DNA of 64,000 nt from Calothrix sp. C42_A2020_038 (GTDB taxonomy: Bacteria; Cyanobacteriota; Cyanobacteriia; Cyanobacteriales; Nostocaceae), in contig JACYLQ010000022.1 of assembly GCA_015272395.1 (NCBI GenBank), forward strand, positions 186,001 to 250,000. The letters are read 5' to 3'. Both the position numbers and the translations under genes were made by a program. Shown piece after piece: positions 26,385 to 32,958 of this stretch. Numbering within the stretch: the first letter of the stretch is position 1; every line of letters starts with the position of its first letter. The notes under the pieces were generated by a model, which was not told where the DNA came from, searched no databases, and worked only from the letters and a program-made list of their open reading frames with translations.

Positions 26385-27716
26385 ATGAAGACAAAAAATA
26401 TTTTACAAACTGATGTTCAATCCTTCATCCCAGCTACGATAGAAAATCAAAATTCGCAGCAATTTGATGAGGTTGAAACAATATATGGAAAATCGCATCA
26501 ACCTGAGCGATACTTTGAATTAGGTAAAATTTATCATCAACAAAACCAGTTTGAGAAGGCAGGGGCTGCTTACCAACAGTGGCTCAAGTTGATTAATCCT
26601 CGTTACAAACAAGCAGTGGAAGCAGCGCACGAGGTGGAAATGGCTCAGGAAGTAACACCACTCATTCCTGAAACAGAAGTTACTGTTGGAGATTATCAGT
26701 TTCCGGCAATTCCTCCTGTTGCTGATAGTGAGACACGACCTTTCTGGAGTGTAGTGATAACTGTATATAATCGCACCGAATATCTATTTGAATGCCTAAA
26801 CAGCGTACTAGCCCAATGGCCAGGGGAGGAGATGGAAATTCTGGTCATGGATAATGCTAGTGATACACCCATATTTGAAATTGTCAACAGTATTGGAAAA
26901 GGTGTAGTGCGCTACTACCGCAATCCAGAAAATGTGAGTCCGGTTAGGAATATGAACGCAGGTATTGCTCTGAGTCGTGGTCACTGGATTCATGTACTCC
27001 ACGATGATGATAGCGTTTTACCTGGTTTTTATGCCCAACTTCAACAAAGTTTAGAAGGTTGCACAAATTCTGTAGGGGCAGCTTTTACAAGTTTTGAGTA
27101 TATCAATGAGAAAGGGGAAGTCCTTTCTGAGCAAAGATGCGGGTATGATGATGGGCAGAAGGGTATCGCGACCGATTGGCTATCAAAGATAGGGGTAATG
27201 TGTATAGTCATGTTATCTGCCGTAGTCATTCGCCGAACAACTTTGGAACGTTTGGGTGCTTATCACCCGCAGCTGCCAGAAATTGCTGACTGGGAAATGG
27301 ATAAGCGTATTGCTGCTCATTATGATTGGTGGTACGAGGGGACAACATTAGCTCGTTACCGACTACATACCCAAAGATTATCAAATGAATATTGGTCTTC
27401 TTGGAGACAAGTAGCTGCTTTTCGCCGCGCGATTGAAATGTCCGAAAGCTATTTGCCGACTCAGCATCGTACAGAAATTACAGCCAAAGCTAGTCTTCAC
27501 TACTTTAATACTTGTTTAGTAAGGTTAAGTAAAATCCTCAAAACTGAGGATATTAGTACTGCTTTCCGTTTACTCCAAGAAATTCTTACGCTTGACCGTT
27601 CTCCACAAGCGGCGATGAATTTATTCGTCTGGTTAACTTATAAGGAAGCGGCGCCATTGCGAGAAGAAATTGTTTCTCGGTTTCTATCAATACCCGTAGA
27701 AGAAATAGTTGCTTAA
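26385..27716 (+). CDS. GT2 glycosyltransferase with short TPR-like N-terminus, 443 aa
   Basis: The N-terminal 90 residues hold one or two TPR-like helices (ERYFELGKIYHQQNQFEKAG). The junction VTPLIPETEVTVGDYQFPAI matches the two preceding proteins. The GT2 domain starts at about 118 (FWSVVITVYNRTEYLFECL) with HVLHDDDSVLPGF near 205. The tail matches its neighbours. It is the third paralogue of one architecture in a row and appears N-terminally reduced compared with the others. Confidence 0.85.
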   Translation: MKTKNILQTDVQSFIPATIENQNSQQFDEVETIYGKSHQPERYFELGKIYHQQNQFEKAGAAYQQWLKLINPRYKQAVEAAHEVEMAQEVTPLIPETEVTVGDYQFPAIPPVADSETRPFWSVVITVYNRTEYLFECLNSVLAQWPGEEMEILVMDNASDTPIFEIVNSIGKGVVRYYRNPENVSPVRNMNAGIALSRGHWIHVLHDDDSVLPGFYAQLQQSLEGCTNSVGAAFTSFEYINEKGEVLSEQRCGYDDGQKGIATDWLSKIGVMCIVMLSAVVIRRTTLERLGAYHPQLPEIADWEMDKRIAAHYDWWYEGTTLARYRLHTQRLSNEYWSSWRQVAAFRRAIEMSESYLPTQHRTEITAKASLHYFNTCLVRLSKILKTEDISTAFRLLQEILTLDRSPQAAMNLFVWLTYKEAAPLREEIVSRFLSIPVEEIVA

Positions 27717-27728
27717 TAAACTAAAACT

Positions 27729-28988
27729 ATGGAACAGTATCAAGAACAGACAAAAGCACATGGTAATAAATGTCGATTTTGTGGTACAGAGTTACGTCAT
27801 ACATTTGTGGATCTAGGAATGTCTCCTCCGTGCGAAAGCTATCGCCAAGCAACACAGTTTAACGAAATGGAGGCTTTTTATCCACTACATGTTTACGTTT
27901 GCGAAAAATGTTTTTTAGTCCAGCTTCAAGAATATATTAGCCCCGAAAATATTTTCAGCGACTACGCCTATTTTTCTTCTTACTCAGATACTTGGTTACA
28001 ACATGCCAAAAACTATGTTGATATGGCAGTGAAACGTTTTCATTTAAACGACCAGAGTCAGGTTGTAGAAATTGCTAGTAATGATGGTTACTTACTCCAA
28101 TACTTTGTGAAAAAAGGTATACTAACGTTAGGAATAGAGCCAGCTGCTAATATTGCTAAAGAGGCAATCAAAAAAGGTATTCCAACGGTTGTGAAGTTCT
28201 TTGGAGAGCAAACAGCCAGGGAAATAGTTGATAAAGGACTACGAGCTAATTTATTGATTGGTAATAATGTTCTTGCTCATACTCCTTATTTGAATGATTT
28301 TGTCAAAGGAATGAAAATTCTCTTGAAACCGCAGGGAACCATTACGATGGAATTTCCCCATTTAATGCGGTTAATGGCAGAAAATCAGTTTGACACTATC
28401 TATCACGAACACTTTTCATATTTTTCTTTCATTACTGTTGAAAAAGTCTTTAAGGCACAGGGTTTAACTATTTTTGATGTCGAGGAATTACCTACTCATG
28501 GTGGTTCTTTGAGAATTTACGCGCGTCATACAGAAAACTCTTCCCAACCTATTACTGAGCAGGTATTACAACTTCGAGCTAGAGAAGAAGCAGCTGGTTT
28601 TACAGAATTAAAACACTATTTTTCCTTTGGTGAACAAGTCAAAGAAACAAAACGCAAATTACTCGATTTCTTAATTACAGCTAAACGAGAAGGAAAATCG
28701 ATTGTTGGGTACGGCGCCCCTGGTAAAGGTAATACTCTTTTAAACTACTGTGGGATTCGTACTGACTTTATTGATTATACAGTAGACCGTAGTCCTTATA
28801 AACAAGGTCTATTTTTACCAGGTACTCATATTCCCATTTTTAACCCCGATAAAATTCAAGAAACTAAACCTGATTATGTTGTGATTTTGCCTTGGAATCT
28901 CAAGGAAGAAATTATGGTACAAATGGCTCAAATTCGAGACTGGGGTGGTAAATTTGTTGTTCCAATTCCGGAAGTAACAATATATTAA
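27729..28988 (+). CDS. Zinc-binding class I SAM methyltransferase, sugar C-methyltransferase type
   Basis: The 419-residue protein has an N-terminal zinc-binding block (CRFCGTELRHTFVDLG and CEKCF, about residues 13-65), a SAM-binding Rossmann domain (VEIASNDGYLLQYF near 115) and a C-terminal block VGYGAPGKGNTLLNY near 330. This three-part layout is that of NDP-hexose C-methyltransferases (TylCIII/NovU type). It starts 12 bases after the GT2 gene and precedes a nucleotidyl-sugar synthesis gene, so a deoxysugar or branched-sugar role is inferred. Confidence 0.85.
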   Translation: MEQYQEQTKAHGNKCRFCGTELRHTFVDLGMSPPCESYRQATQFNEMEAFYPLHVYVCEKCFLVQLQEYISPENIFSDYAYFSSYSDTWLQHAKNYVDMAVKRFHLNDQSQVVEIASNDGYLLQYFVKKGILTLGIEPAANIAKEAIKKGIPTVVKFFGEQTAREIVDKGLRANLLIGNNVLAHTPYLNDFVKGMKILLKPQGTITMEFPHLMRLMAENQFDTIYHEHFSYFSFITVEKVFKAQGLTIFDVEELPTHGGSLRIYARHTENSSQPITEQVLQLRAREEAAGFTELKHYFSFGEQVKETKRKLLDFLITAKREGKSIVGYGAPGKGNTLLNYCGIRTDFIDYTVDRSPYKQGLFLPGTHIPIFNPDKIQETKPDYVVILPWNLKEEIMVQMAQIRDWGGKFVVPIPEVTIY

Positions 28989-29063
28989 AAAGAAAGTTAA
29001 TACACGAATATTTGATTAATATAAAAGTTAGTTAGCGTTTCAAATTATTTAGTAAATTTTAAG

Positions 29064-29861
29064 ATGAAAGTAGTACTGTTTTGCGGTGGTTTAGGAACCA
29101 GAATGCGAGACTATTCCGAAAGTATTCCTAAACCGATGGTGAATATAGGTTATAGACCGATATTGTGGCATGTAATGAAGTATTATGCCCATTATGGACA
29201 CAAAGATTTTATTTTGTGTTTAGGATACAAGGCGGATATGATTAAGAGCTATTTTTTGAATTACAACGAATGGCTCTCGAATAACTTTACTATTTCCAAT
29301 GGTGGTAATATTCAATTATTCAATCGCGATATTCAAGATTGGAGTATCACTTTTGTAGATACTGGCTTAACTGCTAATATTGGTCAGCGTTTCAAGGCAA
29401 TTGAACCGTATTTAGAAGGAGAGGAGGTATTCTTAGCTAACTACAGCGATGGCTTAACAGATTTGCATTTGCCATCATATATTGAGAATTTTTATGAAAT
29501 TGATAAGATAGCCAGCTTTTTATGCGTTAGACCAAGCCAGAGTTTTCACTTAGTCGATATGAATGAACAAGGTTTAGTCAAGAGTATTAAAAGTGTAAAA
29601 CAACGTGATATTTGGATTAATGGAGGTTATTTCATATTTAAAAAAGATATTTTTAAATATATTAATCAAGGAGAGGAACTTGTCATTAAACCGTTTCAAA
29701 GACTAATTGCCCAAGAACAGCTTTTTGCTTATAAGTACACTGGCTTTTTTGGGGTAATGGATACGTTTAAAGAAAAGCAAATGTTAGATGATATGTATGC
29801 TCAAGGTGAAAGACCTTGGGAGGTGTGGAGAGATAGACAATTAGAGACATCATATGTATGA
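29064..29861 (+). CDS. rfbF: Glucose-1-phosphate cytidylyltransferase-like
   Basis: The 265-residue nucleotidyltransferase has the sugar-nucleotide signature FCGGLGTRMRDYSESIPKPM at residues 6-25 and NYSDGLTDL (metal site) near 133. Overall match is to RfbF, which makes CDP-glucose from CTP and glucose 1-phosphate. CDP-glucose normally feeds an RfbG 4,6-dehydratase, which is absent here. It overlaps the next gene by 4 bases (ATGA), indicating translational coupling. Confidence 0.87.
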   Translation: MKVVLFCGGLGTRMRDYSESIPKPMVNIGYRPILWHVMKYYAHYGHKDFILCLGYKADMIKSYFLNYNEWLSNNFTISNGGNIQLFNRDIQDWSITFVDTGLTANIGQRFKAIEPYLEGEEVFLANYSDGLTDLHLPSYIENFYEIDKIASFLCVRPSQSFHLVDMNEQGLVKSIKSVKQRDIWINGGYFIFKKDIFKYINQGEELVIKPFQRLIAQEQLFAYKYTGFFGVMDTFKEKQMLDDMYAQGERPWEVWRDRQLETSYV

Positions 29862-30511
29862 TAAAATTAAGCTTAGACAAAACAGATAAATCTGAATATA
29901 AAATCCTTTGCCTCGGCGCCCATTGTGATGATATTGAAATTGGCTGTGGTGGTACATTATTACATCTAATTGAGAATTACAAAAAATTAGTCATCTACTG
30001 GGTAGTTTTTGCTTCTAATGAGCAAAGAGCTTCAGAAGCAACAACAAGTACAAATGTCTTCTTAAAAGAAGTACCAGAAAAAAAAGTTATCATTAAAAAC
30101 TTTCGAGATGGTTTTTTACCATTCCACGGAATAGAGGTAAAAGAATGTTTTGAGCAATTAAAGCAAGAATTTGCGCCAGATATAATTTTTACTCACTACC
30201 GAGACGACCGTCACCAAGACCATCGCTTAATTTCTGATTTAACCTGGAATACTTTTAGAGACCATTTCATTCTGGAATACGAAATACTAAAGTATGACGG
30301 AGATTTGGGAATTCCTAATTTTTTTGTTCATCTAGATGAAGCGCTATGTCGCCGTAAAATACAGTACATCTTAGATGCTTTTCAAACACAAAACAATAAA
30401 CAATGGTTTACAGAAGAAACTTTTCGCTCAATCATGAGAATTCGTGGTATTGAGTCGAATGCACCAAGTAAATATGCGGAAGCATTTTACTGTCGCAAAA
30501 TAGTTTTCTAG
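29858..30511 (+). CDS. PIG-L (LmbE-like) deacetylase
   Basis: The 217-residue protein has the metal and catalytic motif AHCDDIEIGCGGT near residue 21 and the downstream HYRDDRHQDHR with histidine ligands. PIG-L enzymes deacetylate N-acetylglucosaminyl groups on sugars or lipids. Start overlaps the rfbF stop by 4 bases. It probably acts on a sugar added or made by the neighbouring enzymes; the precise substrate is not known. Confidence 0.88.
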   Translation: MIKLSLDKTDKSEYKILCLGAHCDDIEIGCGGTLLHLIENYKKLVIYWVVFASNEQRASEATTSTNVFLKEVPEKKVIIKNFRDGFLPFHGIEVKECFEQLKQEFAPDIIFTHYRDDRHQDHRLISDLTWNTFRDHFILEYEILKYDGDLGIPNFFVHLDEALCRRKIQYILDAFQTQNNKQWFTEETFRSIMRIRGIESNAPSKYAEAFYCRKIVF

Positions 30512-30557
30512 TGACAAATAAACCATCAATCATCAAACCTTTATTTAACCCAAAGCC

Positions 30558-30812
30558 ATGATAATTTCTGATCTTGATTACTTATACTCTATTCATGAAG
30601 CAGATGCAATCGAATTAAGCGGTGGCAATGCTTATGCCGATTCGGAAGCTTTAGCAGTTGCTATTGGTAATTCAACCTTCACAAGCACCGATGCTGTAAC
30701 TTTAGCCATCAGTAATGGCCGCTTTGCCTTAGCTCTTAGTTCTACCCGCTCAAGAGCAAAATCATCTGGTGGTGGTGCCTTTGCTTATGCTTCTTCTTCC
30801 GCTTCTGTTTAA
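30558..30812 (+). CDS. Double-glycine leader peptide, Ala/Ser-rich (P3)
   Basis: The 84-residue product begins MIISDLDYLYSI and has Gly22-Gly23, closely matching the P1 leader at 14,630. The core is very rich in Ala and Ser, with GNSTFTS (compare GNNTFTS in P1) and a C-terminus ending SSSASV. There is no Cys. Ribosome binding site is weak. It is probably exported by the C39 ABC transporter, and the Ser/Thr density fits an O-glycosylated substrate (inference). Confidence 0.75.
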   Translation: MIISDLDYLYSIHEADAIELSGGNAYADSEALAVAIGNSTFTSTDAVTLAISNGRFALALSSTRSRAKSSGGGAFAYASSSASV

Positions 30813-30843
30813 TCAATATTTATCCATAATTAGGAGAATAAAA

Positions 30844-31128
30844 ATGGAAAGAAGCGCACAAAATAAGTGTACAATAGAAATCGATAACCTGATTGATGAT
30901 GCAGTTATTAATGCTGTAGCTCGCAGAGGTTTAATAGCTTTATCTGATGAAGAGGCCGCAATGGTTGCAGGTGGTCTAGGAACTGTAGACGAAAGAATTA
31001 AAGTTAAGCCACAAGATATTACAATTGCAGGTTTCAAACCAATTAAGCCACCAATAAAACCTCCTATTAAGCCAATTTGTCCACCAATAATAATTGGTTT
31101 GATAGTAATTGATGACAAACTTGCTTAA
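30844..31128 (+). CDS. Double-glycine precursor with proline-rich core (P4)
   Basis: I use ATG 30,844 (94 residues) after TAGGAG; the longer frame from 30,769 overlaps P3 and is rejected. The leader ends LSDEEAAMVAGG (Gly43-Gly44), a classic cut site. The core has Lys-Pro repeats (FKPIKPPIKPPIKPICPP) and ends GLIVIDDKLA. The ending resembles GVIVSQDKL of the Nif11-type peptide at 31,825, which suggests shared processing. One core Cys is present. It precedes a radical SAM maturase by 2 kb. Confidence 0.75.
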   Translation: MERSAQNKCTIEIDNLIDDAVINAVARRGLIALSDEEAAMVAGGLGTVDERIKVKPQDITIAGFKPIKPPIKPPIKPICPPIIIGLIVIDDKLA

Positions 31129-31136
31129 TTGTTAGG

Positions 31137-31303
31137 GGATATTTGAAAAGTATCACTATTGACTAAAAACCTAACCCCTAGCCCCTTCCCTCATAGGGAA
31201 GGGGAACAAAATAAAGGCTTCAAAGCCTCTCCCTGTTTCAGGGAGAGATTTGGAGAGGGGTTTTAATGTTTTAATGTATACTTTGTGACTTTTCAAGCAT
31301 TTT
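31137..31303 (+). mobile_element. MITE-like element, family A copy 2
   Basis: Begins GATATTTGAAAAGTATCAC and ends GTGACTTTTCAAGCATTTTC, an imperfect inverted repeat. Inside are AGCCCCTTCCC/GGGAAGGGG and CTCCCTG/CAGGGAG stems, as in copies 1 and 3. It separates P4 from the Cys-rich gene. Confidence 0.65.
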
Positions 31304-31350
31304 CTTAGCCTGCAAGTGTAACAAATATCATTTTGGTGGAGGCTTAATTC

Positions 31351-31785
31351 ATGGAAGATATTGTAACTACACTTTGCCCTAGCGCTAGACCAGAATCATC
31401 TGATGGTCTTGTGTTTGGTGTAGTAGGTGGAACTGTAACAGCACCTCGTGTAAGTTACCTTAAGCAAAAACTGCCCATTACCGATGAACTGATAGCAAAA
31501 GCTAGTCCTGTTACACCTGCCGAGATTTTTCGGACAGCTGCATCCTGTGCAACATCAAACTGTCAGCATTTTGATGGTAAAGACTGTCGTTTAGCAATGC
31601 AAATTGTCGATAAATTGCCTGCGGTAGTAGAAGAACTACCACCCTGCTCTATTCGCCGAGATTGTCGCTGGTGGCAGCAAGAAGGATATCAGGCTTGTAT
31701 ACGATGTCCACAAATAGTTACAGACCAGTATTCTGCATCCGAAAATTTGCGTCAAGCTGTAGACCCTTCTTTTTATCAGGTTTGA
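31351..31785 (+). CDS. Cys-rich protein of the peptide-maturation cassette, 144 aa
   Basis: No named family is assigned. The N-terminus has LCPSARPESSDGLVFGVVGG and is followed by a region with many cysteines: SCATSNC, KDCRLA, PPCSIRRDCRWW and QACIRCPQI. The regular Cys pairs suggest iron-sulfur or zinc binding. I recall this type of protein next to Nif11-like peptides in other cyanobacteria, which is memory and not shown here. A role as electron carrier or partner for the radical SAM enzyme is a guess. TGGAGG lies 13 bases before the ATG. Confidence 0.7.
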   Translation: MEDIVTTLCPSARPESSDGLVFGVVGGTVTAPRVSYLKQKLPITDELIAKASPVTPAEIFRTAASCATSNCQHFDGKDCRLAMQIVDKLPAVVEELPPCSIRRDCRWWQQEGYQACIRCPQIVTDQYSASENLRQAVDPSFYQV

Positions 31786-31824
31786 TCGACTGTCAATTCT
31801 TCCTTTATTTTCAAGGAGTGAATC

Positions 31825-32268
31825 ATGAGTATGCCAGAAATTTTGGAAAAAGTTAAAGACTTCCTTGTGAAACTTGTTAAAGACGAGGCTTTTCGTGCCA
31901 AATTAATGAGCGAAAAAGTTGAAGAAGCAGAACAATTCTTACAAGAAAGAGGCTATAATTTTTCTAAAGAAGAATTTGAAACTGCTGCAATTAAAATCCT
32001 GGAATTGAAAGAGCTTGGTGAGTTTCATGAACTTACCGAAGCAGAGCTAGTAGGAGCAGTTGGTGGAATAGCCAGCATCGCCCCTGAAGAAAGGTTTGTA
32101 CCGACACACGAAATTCGTCCACCCTCCAAATGGTATCCAAAGCCTTTGCCCAGACCATTACCAAAACCATTTCCTCAACCACAACCACACTACGGCATTA
32201 TAATTACTCCGTTTGACCCACATGTGCAAGCGTTATACGGAGTGATTGTCTCACAAGACAAATTATAA
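31825..32268 (+). CDS. Nif11-type leader precursor with proline-rich core and YG motifs (P5)
   Basis: AAGGAG lies 6 bases before the ATG. Residues 1-75 are an acidic helical Nif11-type leader (KVKDFLVKLVKDEAFRAKLM, then GEFHELTEAELVGAVGG) with Gly80-Gly81. The core is Pro-rich (YPKPLPRPLPKPFPQPQP) and holds HYG at 122-124 and LYG at 137-139, with the tail VSQDKL. Nif11-leader peptides are substrates of lanthionine synthetases or radical SAM maturases. There is no Cys in the core, so lanthionines are excluded, while XYG is the site used by the PlpX-type radical SAM splicease. The product here is not established. Confidence 0.83.
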   Translation: MSMPEILEKVKDFLVKLVKDEAFRAKLMSEKVEEAEQFLQERGYNFSKEEFETAAIKILELKELGEFHELTEAELVGAVGGIASIAPEERFVPTHEIRPPSKWYPKPLPRPLPKPFPQPQPHYGIIITPFDPHVQALYGVIVSQDKL

Positions 32269-32302
32269 TCAATAATCATCGAATTGATCCCAACCTCCCC
32301 AT

Positions 32303-32386
32303 TGCAACGGATGTAACGGATGATGTTGTGTGTGTTGCACCATTAAGAATTAACCATCCGTTATATCCGTTAATTGTCTGTTGCCA
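32303..32386. mobile_element. Short inverted-repeat element, family B copy 4
   Basis: GCAACGGATGTAACGGATG at the left end is mirrored by CATCCGTTATATCCGTTA and TTGCC at the right end (one mismatch in 17). Only about 85 bases lie in between, so it is a minimal version of the element at 62,400-62,580. Confidence 0.6.
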
Positions 32387-32415
32387 GTGTGTTTCCTTAC
32401 CCCATTTTTGACTCA

Positions 32416-32571
32416 GAGGATGTTTCAAAAGTCTAAAAATATACATGAAACTCCTCTGGTAAACCTCTCCCTGACATGGGTAGAGAATTTGAAAGCAGTA
32501 TTTTCTTGTTCCCCTTCCCGCATCTGGGAAGGGGTTAGGGGTTAGGTTCTTAATACTTTTCCAACATCCTC
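32416..32571 (-). mobile_element. MITE-like element, family A copy 3 (inverted)
   Basis: Ends GAGGATGTTTCAAAAGTC and ACTTTTCCAACATCCTC form clear terminal inverted repeats. The interior CCCCTTCCCGC / GGGAAGGGG arms are in reverse order compared with copies 1 and 2. It is 156 bases long and non-coding, and lies directly before the gene at 32,590. Confidence 0.7.
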
Positions 32572-32589
32572 TAAGTTGAGTCACCAGAT

Positions 32590-32931
32590 ATGCAGATATT
32601 AGATTTATCCTACTGCGAAAATATTTCAGAGCGAGAGCTAGTTTTAGGCTCTGCTGGAGTAAGTGTTGAAGGTCAGGCCGTAGGCACAATCGAAGCTTAT
32701 GTATTTACAGATACTTTTGCCAGGCGTCTGCGAAGTGGTGGCGCCATTGCAATTGGTCGAGGAGTGGCTTTTGCTAGTGGTGGTAATCCGACGGCTAGTA
32801 TTGAAGTTGCTGGTGAAGGTGATCTTGTAATTGAAGTAAACGGTTCTAGATTCCTCATGTCTAAAAAAGCAGCTATTGCATACGGTATTGTAGTCGCTAT
32901 AGATTTGCCCGACAAAAAGTCTAAGAATTAG
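32590..32931 (+). CDS. Leader-type small protein (P6)
   Basis: The 113-residue product begins MQILDLSYCENISERELVLG, matching the (I)xDLxYxE leader of P1-P3, but has GSAG where Gly-Gly is expected, so the cut site is unclear. The core is rich in Gly, Ala and Val, and ends in a charged Lys-rich tail. It lies 27 bases before the radical SAM gene, so the two are probably co-transcribed. It could be a substrate or a truncated precursor; no family is recognised. Confidence 0.6.
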   Translation: MQILDLSYCENISERELVLGSAGVSVEGQAVGTIEAYVFTDTFARRLRSGGAIAIGRGVAFASGGNPTASIEVAGEGDLVIEVNGSRFLMSKKAAIAYGIVVAIDLPDKKSKN

Positions 32932-32958
32932 TCTAAAAACTAAAATTGGGGGTTAGTC

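Noticed and set aside
30769-30843. N-terminal extension of P4
   Set aside because: It overlaps P3 in another frame; the ATG at 30,844 has TAGGAG and gives a standard leader.
14630-32931. Lanthipeptide cluster
   Set aside because: No LanM-type synthetase is seen and the leader-bearing peptides have few or no Cys in the core.
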